Shown: positions 17,826 through 26,393 of the stretch, in pieces
Numbering within the stretch: position 1 is the first letter of the stretch
Layout: every line of letters starts with the position of its first letter
Assembly: GCA_023229605.1 (NCBI GenBank)
Contig: JALNYY010000004.1
Span: 21,292 to 85,291 of the forward strand
DNA: 64,000 bases
Origin: Methylobacter sp.
GTDB lineage: Bacteria; Pseudomonadota; Gammaproteobacteria; Methylococcales; Methylomonadaceae
Reading direction: 5' to 3'
Translations under genes and position numbers: made by a program
The notes under the pieces: generated by a model
Told to the model about the DNA's origin: nothing
Database searches by the model: none
What the model saw: the letters and a program-made list of their open reading frames with translations, nothing else

Positions 17826-18215
17826 TCACCCGAATACGACAAAGCGGTCGGCTTCCAGCGTGGCCTCGACCAGCTGCCCCAAACCGGAAATGCGAAAGCC
17901 ATCGGCCAGATCATTATCCCGTTTGCCCTGCCGCTGGGCCTCGTCGCTGCATAATAAGCCGCGCCGTTGCGCGGCGGAAATGCACACTACCAAGTCGATC
18001 CGATGCAGGCTTGCCAGCTCGCTCCATTGCGCGGTGAACTGGAGTTCGTCATCCGGCGGCGTCGCGTATTTGAACGCATGGTAAATGCCGTCTTGATAAA
18101 AAAACACCCGGAACACTTGGTGCCCTGCTGCCAACGCGGCATTGATAAATTGATACGCGGTATATCCGGCATTGGAGCGATAAGGGCTGGCGTTAATTTG
18201 TATGGCAAATTTCAT
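17826..18215 (-). CDS. tusD: Sulfurtransferase TusD/DsrE-like
   Basis: A 129-residue DsrE-family sulfur carrier. The catalytic Cys is Cys78 in LVVCISAAQRRG, the same position as in E. coli TusD. The N terminus MKFAIQINASPYRS and the end VEATLEADRFVVFG are typical. It is probably the persulfide-bearing subunit of a TusCD complex in tRNA 2-thiolation; a Dsr-type sulfur oxidation role is less likely because no dsr genes are nearby. The product is cytosolic. Confidence 0.88.
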   Translation of the reverse strand: MKFAIQINASPYRSNAGYTAYQFINAALAAGHQVFRVFFYQDGIYHAFKYATPPDDELQFTAQWSELASLHRIDLVVCISAAQRRGLLCSDEAQRQGKRDNDLADGFRISGLGQLVEATLEADRFVVFG

Positions 18216-18355
18216 TTGATTTTCATTCGTGCAGGGAGAGCTTCATTATATTGGCAGAAGGCCGGTGTAAAAATTCGTGTTGAATCTGATGATTGCGTTT
18301 ACGCCATTGGCAAACCTTGGTTTGCTGCTCGTCAAATACATCAATGCGCTGTTAT

Positions 18356-18709
18356 TCAAGGCTTCCCATGTCCTGGGTCAGCGTTAACAGCGTTTTCCAA
18401 CTCGGCGAGCAGTAAGTCTACCATAGCTGTGGATAACGCTGATTCTGTATCCGGAACATGGTTATAGGTGCTGAGTGCATCTTCCAGGGCTTGAGCCGCC
18501 TTGCTGACTTCGGCAAAACCAAAGGTTGCGCCCGAACCTATGAGTCCGTGGACTTTGCGATTCAGTTCATAAAGAGTTTGCTCAGCGGGCTGCAATCTGA
18601 GTTGCCGCCAATCGGCTTTAATCGCCGCTATTTTATCCGGCAGTTTTTGGGCATAAGCCAGTTGCATCGCTTCAAGCTGTTGGCTAAGCCGTTGCTCTTT
18701 ATCGTCCAT
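18356..18709 (-). CDS. Hpt (histidine phosphotransfer) domain protein
   Basis: A 117-residue single-domain phosphotransfer protein. The phosphorylatable His is residue 54 in LNRKVHGLIGSGATFGF, matching the Hpt pattern HxxKG(S)(A/S) with GSG in place of KGS. The protein is all-helical and has no signal peptide. It overlaps the response regulator gene upstream by 11 bases, and the hybrid kinase lies before that. The three form a full phosphorelay: His-Asp within the kinase, Hpt, then an output regulator, possibly the one at 27627-28013. Confidence 0.8.
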   Translation of the reverse strand: MDDKEQRLSQQLEAMQLAYAQKLPDKIAAIKADWRQLRLQPAEQTLYELNRKVHGLIGSGATFGFAEVSKAAQALEDALSTYNHVPDTESALSTAMVDLLLAELENAVNADPGHGKP

Positions 18710-19079
18710 CGCAGTTGCTCAAGATGGCTTGCACATCATCTGCCAAGGTCATGGGATCGAACGGTTTGGGGATAACCCCCGCAGCGCCCAAATCAAGGTA
18801 GTGCCGCACTTCGTTGGCTTGCACCTTGGCCGTCATAAATACGACCGGTGTCGCCGCACATTCAGGCATCCGGCGTAAAGCCTGATAAGTCTGGATGCCG
18901 TCCATGCCCGGCATCATCACATCCAGCAAAATAATATCCGGCGCAAAACCGGCAGCGGTTTGCAACGCCTCCATGCCGGAACCGCAAATCGTTACCTCAA
19001 AGCCGCCAACGGTTTCCAGGGCCATCTGGGCGATGACTTGAATATCATGCTCATCTTCCACATAAAGAATTTTCGTCAT
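18699..19079 (-). CDS. Single-domain response regulator (CheY-like)
   Basis: A 126-residue receiver without an output domain. The ATG at 19079 is used; a TTG one codon earlier is the other option. The phospho-acceptor Asp is in IILLDVMMPGMDG (residue 53), the acidic pair is in VEDEHD, the Thr in VFMTAK and the Lys in IPKPFDP. It starts just after the hybrid kinase stop and overlaps the Hpt gene, so it belongs to the same operon and probably shuttles phosphate. Confidence 0.88.
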   Translation of the reverse strand: MTKILYVEDEHDIQVIAQMALETVGGFEVTICGSGMEALQTAAGFAPDIILLDVMMPGMDGIQTYQALRRMPECAATPVVFMTAKVQANEVRHYLDLGAAGVIPKPFDPMTLADDVQAILSNCDGR

Positions 19080-19082
19080 CAA

Positions 19083-22000
19083 TTAAAACTCATCGCGATC
19101 ATCAAGTTTCAGGTTGTTGTGGTGCAGATTAAGCTCGACCGCTTGTTTGCGCCTGCTTTTAAGTATGGATTCTATTTTATTCATCAGTTCTTCGTTACTG
19201 GTTTTCGATTTTATAAAGTTGGCCAAAATCCGTTGACTATCAGCTGTTTCAACTTCACTGGCGGAAAAAATAACGACGGGAATAGGTTTGTCACGATTCG
19301 ACAATAATGGCAACAAAGTTTCAGCCGATCCATCGGGCAACTCTATGTCCAGAATAACTAAATCATAGTCTTGCTCCAATTTTCTCCGGGCTGTAGCCAG
19401 ATCCATCGCGACATCGATTTCCGCTGTATTTTGCAGCAGGGTGGCGACAATATGCACAATATCAGGATCATCTTCAACATGTAATATGCGAGTCATAAAG
19501 CCATTACGGCGCAATGCATGAGTTAAGGCCAGATCGAGCCTGCCTTCATCAATGGGTTTGCTCAACCAGTCGATGATTGCTAAAGCCTCGCCATTAAGCT
19601 CTTGCTTGGCTTTGTCGGCAAACGCTGACACAACGATAACCGGTAACTGTTTAAAAAGCTCTTGTTCGCGCAGCTCCCGAAAAAAATCAATCCCGCTTTG
19701 TCCCGGCAGAATCAGATCGAGCGTCATGGCATCATAGGACTTGCTGTTGAGCATTTGTTTTGCCTGTTCCGCAGTACAGGCAATATCAGCGGCATAGCCG
19801 CGTTTTGCCAGCATCATTCCAAGCAGGGCGGCGACGTCCGGATCATCTTCCAGAATTAACAGGTATTGTTTGTTATATTCACTGCTTGGTGTAGCGGACA
19901 GTATTTCCCCTGCACAGCAAAGCGGTAGCTCGATAAAAAAGGTGGTTTTTTTATCGGGTTCACTCTCATAATCGATGATGCCGTCCAGTCTTTCAATAAT
20001 GGCCTTAGAGATACTTAGCCCCAGTCCGGTACCGCCTTTTTGCCGGGTATTGGTGCTATCTTCCTGAGTAAATTTTTTAAATATCCGGTCTCTAAATTCT
20101 TCCTTGATGCCGATGCCGTAATCCGTCACGCTCAAGCGCAAGCGCTGCTTTGTAATTGATGTCGCCACATCAACCCGCCCTCCGCGATGCGAAAATTTTG
20201 CCGCATTGGATAATAAATTGGTCAGCACTTGGGTTAAACGGTCGCTATCGGCCAATATCACAGCCCCGGCCTGTTCATGAGTAACCGCAAATGTAACAGC
20301 AAATTCATCGGCATAGGCTTGATTGATCTCAATGCAATGCTCCACAAGCGGCATAATTTCTATGGGTTTTATATCGAAAGCCATTTTGCCGGATTCAAAC
20401 TTTTCAAGATCCAGAATATCATTAATCAGGCGCACCAAGCGCTTGCAGTTATTGTTGGCAATGCTTAACAGTTTGATGCTTTTCTCTGGCAAGTCGCCGG
20501 TTGCGCCACCTAAAATCAGTCCTAATGCGCCTTGAATGGAAGTGAGAGGCGTACGCAATTCATGGCTGACTGTGGAAATGAATTCATTCTTCAACCGTTC
20601 CATGGCTTTGCGTTCGGAGATGTCGCGCGCCAAGCCTGTAAACATGCGTCTGCCGTCAATCAACATTTCACTGACCGCCAGCTCCATAGGAAACACTGAA
20701 CCATCCTTCCGCTTGCCAACAGTCTCGCGGACAATGCCGATAATTTTCGACTCACCGGTAGCCATATAACGCCGTAAATAATCGTCATGCTCTCTGTGAT
20801 ACGGTTCCGGCATCAGCATGCCAACATTTTGTCCGACCACCTCACTATGTTGGTACCCGAAAATTTTTTCACCGGCGGAATTTATGGTTTCAATTATGCC
20901 ATTGCCGTCTATGGTGATGATGCCTTCAACCACGGCTTCAATAACCGCCCGAAGCCTGGCTTCATTATTACTCAGAGCCATTTGAGCATGTTTTTGCGCA
21001 CTGATGTCTCGCAGCAGGCAGGTGAACATGCGAATGCCCTCAACTGCCATTTCGCTGACTGTCAGCTCCAAAGGAAATGGAAAGCCGTCTTTGCGCTCGG
21101 CATTTATTTCGCATCGGTAACCTGTATTGGCAGTCAGAACATGCCGCTCAATATCATCAGGCAGTTGCGGCAACAACTGCCTGATGTGCTTGCTTACAAG
21201 CTCCTCAGTCGTATAACCGAACAATCGTTCGGCGGCAGGATTTACAGAACGTATGCCCCCATGACTATCCAGAATGATTAGTCCGTCTACCATGGTGGAA
21301 ACGATACTGTTCAGCTCTTGTGTCCTCCTCTGAATGGCCTCGGCCATTAGGTTAAACGCTTTTGCCAACTGGCTGAATTCATCCTGAGAAGAAAAGTTTA
21401 TTCTTGTTGCATAGTTGCCGGCGGCCAATTGTTCGGTACCCAGGCTAAGCGCACGCAGCGGCCTCATAATGTTTCGTATCAGCAATAAGCCAATGATAAG
21501 AAGCATAAAACCCATTGCGACTACGAATACCACTTCGATTTTATAAAATGCAGCAATATCCTGGTTATGTATTTTTGTCCGCTCATTTAATAATCGCCGC
21601 TCCTCGCTGTCCATGTCCTCCATAATAACCCGCATACGATCCATTAAATTTTTACCGGTTTTGGTAGAAACCCTATTGATCGCCGCCTGTAGGCCTTGTT
21701 CATCTCTGAGCGCAATAGTTTGGGATAAATAGCTCAACAAGTTCCGCATAACGGGCTCGAATTCATTCAGGCGCTGTTGCTGATTAACATTATCCTGAGT
21801 CAGTGCGCGTAACTGCAGCAGGTCCGCGTCTATTTTCTTAAGGCTTCTGGAAAAAGGATCGAGAAAGCTTTTATCATCGGTAATAACAAAACCGCGCTCA
21901 CCGAGCTTTGCATCCTGTATATCAAAAAACAGTATGTTAATTTGCTCCATTACCTGGTAAGTGTGATCAATCAAGTTTCTCTGTTCTTCGTTTTTGTTCT

Positions 22001-22091
22001 GTGCCAAATGGAACAGTGTAAAAAAAACAACCGTAACGGGAATAAGCAGCGCAAGTGTACAGATAACTTTCAGGCGTATGTTCATGGGCAA
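19083..22091 (-). CDS. CHASE3/HAMP/PAS hybrid sensor histidine kinase with two receivers
   Basis: A 1002-residue inner-membrane kinase. In order: membrane helix ~7-27, periplasmic CHASE3-type sensor ~30-175, membrane helix ~185-207, HAMP ~208-260, two PAS domains with PAC tails (~262-372 and ~378-495), and HisKA with His510 in STVSHELRTPL. The ATPase follows (N box LTNLLSNAAKF, G boxes DYGIGI and GGTGLGLS), then two receiver domains with Asp792 (TLDLILPG) and Asp915 (VILDIELPD). The C-terminal tail is charged. A TATAAT-type -10 box on the minus strand is at 22106-22111 with no clear -35. The product heads the operon kinase-regulator-Hpt, next to the polysaccharide-type genes it may control. 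Confidence 0.92.
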   Translation of the reverse strand: MPMNIRLKVICTLALLIPVTVVFFTLFHLAQNKNEEQRNLIDHTYQVMEQINILFFDIQDAKLGERGFVITDDKSFLDPFSRSLKKIDADLLQLRALTQDNVNQQQRLNEFEPVMRNLLSYLSQTIALRDEQGLQAAINRVSTKTGKNLMDRMRVIMEDMDSEERRLLNERTKIHNQDIAAFYKIEVVFVVAMGFMLLIIGLLLIRNIMRPLRALSLGTEQLAAGNYATRINFSSQDEFSQLAKAFNLMAEAIQRRTQELNSIVSTMVDGLIILDSHGGIRSVNPAAERLFGYTTEELVSKHIRQLLPQLPDDIERHVLTANTGYRCEINAERKDGFPFPLELTVSEMAVEGIRMFTCLLRDISAQKHAQMALSNNEARLRAVIEAVVEGIITIDGNGIIETINSAGEKIFGYQHSEVVGQNVGMLMPEPYHREHDDYLRRYMATGESKIIGIVRETVGKRKDGSVFPMELAVSEMLIDGRRMFTGLARDISERKAMERLKNEFISTVSHELRTPLTSIQGALGLILGGATGDLPEKSIKLLSIANNNCKRLVRLINDILDLEKFESGKMAFDIKPIEIMPLVEHCIEINQAYADEFAVTFAVTHEQAGAVILADSDRLTQVLTNLLSNAAKFSHRGGRVDVATSITKQRLRLSVTDYGIGIKEEFRDRIFKKFTQEDSTNTRQKGGTGLGLSISKAIIERLDGIIDYESEPDKKTTFFIELPLCCAGEILSATPSSEYNKQYLLILEDDPDVAALLGMMLAKRGYAADIACTAEQAKQMLNSKSYDAMTLDLILPGQSGIDFFRELREQELFKQLPVIVVSAFADKAKQELNGEALAIIDWLSKPIDEGRLDLALTHALRRNGFMTRILHVEDDPDIVHIVATLLQNTAEIDVAMDLATARRKLEQDYDLVILDIELPDGSAETLLPLLSNRDKPIPVVIFSASEVETADSQRILANFIKSKTSNEELMNKIESILKSRRKQAVELNLHHNNLKLDDRDEF

Positions 22092-22222
22092 ATAACGTAT
22101 TGTTAATTATAGTTTATTGAGTATTCACCTAGCCCGGGGGAAATGCCAGATGAAGTTATTAATCTAATAATCCCCATCCGCCATGATTTTTGCCAGCCAT
22201 TTTAAGTGCCTGCCTGGCCCGG

Positions 22223-23929
22223 TTAGGGCGACAATACCTCATGCAGCGCTAAACCGGCAAATGTCGGCCAAGCGCCCAATGCGCGTTCCAGTTGGGGCAA
22301 GCGTGCTTCCATTTCATCCAGACGGCCATGAAAGCTGACCGCTTCACCCGAAACAGTGATTTCCCGGGTCAGGCCAAAGGCAATGCCGCCGGCGTTGACT
22401 CCAGGCACAGCAAGGCGCAGCAGCAAGGTAATCTCGCCTACATGGGCGACCCACAGCTCGCCGGTTTCGGTACGGTGGAACACTAACCGCGTTTCTTCGG
22501 CCACCGGGCCTGCTTCCAGAGCAATGCGTACAGGTTTGCGATGGCGCGCACCCCAGGCCAGAAATGGCAGGGTTTGTTGTTGAATACGCCAAGGATCGGT
22601 GCGGTAATCCATGACTGCGACGCCATCCACCCAGTCCGCCACGGCCTCCAGAAACGGCTTGTCCCCAAGCGTTTCTTCCGCCCACCATACCGGCACAGCG
22701 ACTTCCAGCGCCATGTCCGAAACTTTCCGCAGGGCTGCCAGGGTATCTATGTAAGCTTGTTTCCATGCTTCCGGGGCTTGCGCGTAGCCGGGAGCCAGAT
22801 AAGGCTCAATGTCGTATTGCATGCCTTTGAGCCGGGCAGCTTCCTCCACGTCGCGGTTATAAGCTGCATAAGCTTTGGCCCGCTTCAGCCAGGACTCCCG
22901 TTCGGAGGCCAGCACTGCCAGCGGATCGCCAGCCACCCCCCATACGGCTATGCCCTGTTTTCCGGCATGTGTCACAAAGGTTCGTAAAGCTTGCGGGTCA
23001 GAGACGCCGGCCAAATCAGCGGTAAGAGGAATCGTGATGTAAAGCGTGGTGATCTTCAGGTCGTGCAGCTGCTTCCATAGCGCCGGCTTGGCTTGTTGCC
23101 ATGTTGCTTCACGCCATAACCAGGTGGCTCGCCCGCGCTGAACTGCATCCGGAGCGGTCAGTTGCATGCTGTTCACGGTTAGATTGGCCGGAGTGTACGG
23201 ACATAGCAATGTCCAGCTATCCGATTTGTTTTGCGGATTCAGCATCGGGGCAAGATCAATATTCTGGATGCGCCATTCTTTACCGGCCGGTAACTCGGCT
23301 AAAGGCAAAGGGTCGCGATGATCTGCGCCGGCTGTGTAAGAAGCGCTCCAGATAAAATCGCCATCGCCCCTCAAAGAGAGACTTAGCCCCAGTCCGGGTA
23401 ATTGCGGCAACAGGTCTTGACCCACGTTCAACACAAACCCGGCCGGTCGCAGGCCTGCCAGACAGCGAAAGGCGAGCCCTGTTCCGTTCCGCTCCAAGCT
23501 TGCCCGCTCTTCCCGGCCGAAAGGCGTTATATCCAGATGCTCGCGCAAATCCAGGTATAAAGGCCAAGGCAGCGGTTTGAGCGGTGCGGTAACGCCATTG
23601 TCCAGAGAAACTTCTCCGGCAAAGTGCTTGCCGTTTTGCTTGCCCTGCAACACCACAGCGCGGCTTTTCCCGATTTGTGCGGCCTGGCCGGCATTCAACA
23701 AAGCAAACCACTGCACCGCATCGGCTGTTACGGGCAGGACCGTTGCGGCGCAAGATTCGGGTGGGGCCGTTTCCAGCAAACGCAGGACTTTTACCGTGCC
23801 ATCCGCTGCGTTAAAACGAAAATCGCCGGGTGTTGCGGCTTGTATCTGGTCCTCGCACAAACCCAGCCACGCCGCTTGCAGTGGAGCGGTAAAACAAACC
23901 AGCACCAGCGTTAGCAGCAATCTGCTCAT
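22223..23929 (-). CDS. Exported GH18-like TIM-barrel protein of the polysaccharide operon
   Basis: A 568-residue exported protein. The ATG at 23929 gives a signal peptide (MSRLLLTLVLVCFTAPLQAA) and an ATGA overlap with the GT2 gene; the frame open to 24226 is a shadow of that gene. Residues ~20-270 look like beta-rich carbohydrate-binding folds. Residues ~285-480 look like a TIM barrel: LKITTLYITIPL, then GMQYDIEPYLAP (D373, E375) at the place of the GH18 DxE pair, and VAVMDYRTDPW at the place of the GH18 MxYD strand. A chitinase/PNAG-hydrolase-like activity on the polymer is plausible but inferred. I do not recognise a named family. Confidence 0.7.
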   Translation of the reverse strand: MSRLLLTLVLVCFTAPLQAAWLGLCEDQIQAATPGDFRFNAADGTVKVLRLLETAPPESCAATVLPVTADAVQWFALLNAGQAAQIGKSRAVVLQGKQNGKHFAGEVSLDNGVTAPLKPLPWPLYLDLREHLDITPFGREERASLERNGTGLAFRCLAGLRPAGFVLNVGQDLLPQLPGLGLSLSLRGDGDFIWSASYTAGADHRDPLPLAELPAGKEWRIQNIDLAPMLNPQNKSDSWTLLCPYTPANLTVNSMQLTAPDAVQRGRATWLWREATWQQAKPALWKQLHDLKITTLYITIPLTADLAGVSDPQALRTFVTHAGKQGIAVWGVAGDPLAVLASERESWLKRAKAYAAYNRDVEEAARLKGMQYDIEPYLAPGYAQAPEAWKQAYIDTLAALRKVSDMALEVAVPVWWAEETLGDKPFLEAVADWVDGVAVMDYRTDPWRIQQQTLPFLAWGARHRKPVRIALEAGPVAEETRLVFHRTETGELWVAHVGEITLLLRLAVPGVNAGGIAFGLTREITVSGEAVSFHGRLDEMEARLPQLERALGAWPTFAGLALHEVLSP

Positions 23930-25347
23930 GGCAATTTTGTTTTGACAGTGTTCCATTTTGCGGTACGTTTCATGACGCCCCAGACGGACTTGCTTTTGAA
24001 CAGCCAGCGCAGCATTCCGAGCACCCTCCAGTAACTGTTTAGCTGACGGTAGCCGAAATTTTCCGCTATCAAAGTCAAGCATAAGATGCATAAGTCGCAG
24101 GGGCGGCGATAAATACGGTAGGACATTTCTTCCAACAGCAAGGCCGAGCCGGACAACAAAAATCCCATGCCGAATACCAGAATAAGCATAGCAATGGCGG
24201 CGTGATGATCGATCAGGCCCAAACAAAATGCGGCAATCATCATAACCAATCCGGCTAATTCCAGCAACGGACCGAGCATTTCAAAAAAAAACATGAACGG
24301 AAACGCCAGCCAGCCGGCTACACCGCTGTTTTTAGCGAACATCATGCTTTTGTTAAGCCAAAGGCTTTCCGCCAGGCCGCGTTGCCAGCGGATGCGCTGA
24401 TTTTTGAGCGTGCGCAGGTCTTCCGGGGCTTCTGTCCAGCATATAGGATCAGGGATAAAATGCACCCGGTAAGGCCGTCGTTGTCCGCTGAAAATCCGGT
24501 GCATGCGCACTACCAATTCCATATCTTCACCCATAGTGTCGCTGCGATAACCGCCGACTGCGACAACGGCTTCCTTGCGGAACAGCCCAAATGCGCCGGA
24601 AATAATCAACACTGCCTTGAGCGGCTGCCAGCCCATACGGCCAAACAGGAAAGCGCGCAGGTATTCAACAATCTGAAATCGTGCCAGCCAATTGCCGGGT
24701 AGAGCCGTATTAATCAGATGTCCATCGCGCACTTCACAACCGTTGACAATGCGTACAATTCCACCAACCGCCACTGTACAGGGATCTTCCAGAAATGGCC
24801 GGACGATACGGAACAAGCTGTCTCTAGGCAAAATAGAGTCCGCATCCATGCCGCAGAACAAAGGGTAGCGAGCGCAGTTAATACCGACGTTAAGCGCATC
24901 CGCCTTGCCGCCGTTTTCTTTGTCCACCACCCTCAGATTATGATAACGGGTGGAGCGGTAAACAGTCTTGACCGGCTGGGTTGGAATTCGTATCCGGTAA
25001 GCTTCGGGCATGGGTTGCAGGGAGAATTCCTTGATCAGCACGTCCAGCGTGGCATCTTTAGAGCCGTCGTTGATAACGATGATTTCATATTCAGGGTAAC
25101 TCAGTTGCAGCAGTGAATGGACTGAACTTGCGATAGTGGCTTCTTCATTGTAAGCCGGGGCCAGCAAAGCAATAGGAAATTCAAAGCCGGTGTATAAAGA
25201 AACGCCTTCGCTAATATCCTGATAAAGCATATTACGGGAAATGAAACTAAAAGCGACTAGGTTAAGCGATAGATAAATGGCGGTCAGGCCGACGAAATAA
25301 AGCAGGAAAAACCACTCCGAGACAGAGATAAGATCAAGCAGCATCAT
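23926..25347 (-). CDS. Family 2 glycosyltransferase, polysaccharide synthase (PgaC/BcsA-like)
   Basis: A membrane synthase of about 473 residues. Motifs, numbered from the longest frame (start 25359): a membrane helix at ~14-38, PAYNEEATI at 68, INDGS at 96, the DxD-type MDADS at 171-175, GED at 277-279 (catalytic base), and QRIRW at 321-325, the Q(Q/R)xRW motif of processive synthases. Three to four C-terminal helices follow (~347-415). No PilZ domain is fused. The start is chosen at 25347, where ATGA overlaps the HEAT gene stop and GGAGG stands 4 bases before; ATGs at 25344 and 25359 are alternatives. The sugar cannot be told; GlcNAc is the usual PgaC substrate. Confidence 0.87.
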   Translation of the reverse strand: MMLLDLISVSEWFFLLYFVGLTAIYLSLNLVAFSFISRNMLYQDISEGVSLYTGFEFPIALLAPAYNEEATIASSVHSLLQLSYPEYEIIVINDGSKDATLDVLIKEFSLQPMPEAYRIRIPTQPVKTVYRSTRYHNLRVVDKENGGKADALNVGINCARYPLFCGMDADSILPRDSLFRIVRPFLEDPCTVAVGGIVRIVNGCEVRDGHLINTALPGNWLARFQIVEYLRAFLFGRMGWQPLKAVLIISGAFGLFRKEAVVAVGGYRSDTMGEDMELVVRMHRIFSGQRRPYRVHFIPDPICWTEAPEDLRTLKNQRIRWQRGLAESLWLNKSMMFAKNSGVAGWLAFPFMFFFEMLGPLLELAGLVMMIAAFCLGLIDHHAAIAMLILVFGMGFLLSGSALLLEEMSYRIYRRPCDLCILCLTLIAENFGYRQLNSYWRVLGMLRWLFKSKSVWGVMKRTAKWNTVKTKLP

Positions 25348-26393
25348 GCCTCCTCCCATTCAGCCATCACCTGCTCCAGCATATCGGCAGCGTAGCGATC
25401 CGTTTGCGCCTGGCAGATGAGCATCATTTGGGCTTTGTCACGGCGCAGCAGCTCACCGATAGCCTGAGCCGCGCGGTAACGCACCCACCATTGCTGATCC
25501 GATAACAGCGGCTGCAAACTGGCAACATCGCTACTGTCCCCCAATCGACATAAAGCGTTAGCCGCGCCCACCCGTACCTCCCAATGGGCGTCACTCAAAC
25601 TGTTAAGAACCAAAGGCAACACCTTTGGACTACATGCGGCTTTCAGGCAAGCGCAGAGTAGTTCATGATTTTGTCCCGTAATCATATACCGGTTCAAGAC
25701 GATATTCGCGGTGCCGACATCGGCAAAAGGCAGGTAGCGCACTAAAGCGCTCACTTGCTCATCAGGAGTATTGAGAATGGCATTCAGTAATGGCGGCGAC
25801 ACCATCACCGGCCCCGCTTCCAGCAGCAACCCGGCAACGAGGTGTCTGGGCCAGTCCGGGTGCGTGACGAGAAGCGGAATGACCTCGCGCAGTGCGGAAC
25901 GGGTATTTATACGAGTTAAAGCACGAGCAGCGGAAAAAGACCGCACCGGATCTTCATCATGCAACCGCAGCAATAATGGCTCCCACGCACGAATATCCCG
26001 TAACCAGCCTGCAGCCACGGTCGCTGCGATTAACTCCCGGTCGGACGGTGCGCGGTTAAGTATTTTAATGGCGATATGGTGCAGCCCCATGCTTCGCCCT
26101 AAACGTTGCAGATTACCAGGCGCTTCGCCACCTACATTAAGCAGATAATGATGCCACAACTGGAAAAAGAGCAGCCAGTTGCTATCGGACAAATACAGCG
26201 GCGGTACGCTGGGAACCAAGCCGCAGGCCGCGTCCATGCACAAAGCCCGCCACAATTGCCATAGCCGCTGGCGACGCCGCTCTCTCAGCCCCAACCAACC
26301 GCGCAACAAAAGTATGCACAACAGCTGCAACAACGCCAGTGCAATGGCGCCAAGACCCAGCCAGTATGCCCAAGCAACGGCGTCAGAAGGCAT
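25344..26393 (-). CDS. Membrane-anchored HEAT-repeat protein
   Basis: About 349 residues from the ATG at 26393, which overlaps the end of the YaiO gene; a GTG at 26414 would add 7 residues. A membrane helix lies near residues 10-32 and is followed by an Arg-rich stretch (RERRRQRLW), so the rest is cytosolic. Residues ~120-345 are HEAT repeats: repeated blocks such as DEDPVRSFSAARALTRI, HWEVRVGAANALCRLGD and QWWVRYRAAQAIGELL. It probably scaffolds or regulates the GT2 synthase encoded immediately downstream with ATGA coupling. Direct activity is unknown. Confidence 0.78.
   Translation of the reverse strand: MPSDAVAWAYWLGLGAIALALLQLLCILLLRGWLGLRERRRQRLWQLWRALCMDAACGLVPSVPPLYLSDSNWLLFFQLWHHYLLNVGGEAPGNLQRLGRSMGLHHIAIKILNRAPSDRELIAATVAAGWLRDIRAWEPLLLRLHDEDPVRSFSAARALTRINTRSALREVIPLLVTHPDWPRHLVAGLLLEAGPVMVSPPLLNAILNTPDEQVSALVRYLPFADVGTANIVLNRYMITGQNHELLCACLKAACSPKVLPLVLNSLSDAHWEVRVGAANALCRLGDSSDVASLQPLLSDQQWWVRYRAAQAIGELLRRDKAQMMLICQAQTDRYAADMLEQVMAEWEEA

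Noticed and set aside
23930..24226. Upstream 99-codon extension of the GH18-like gene
   Set aside because: It overlaps the GT2 coding sequence, lacks export features, and the ATG at 23929 starts a clean signal peptide with ATGA coupling.
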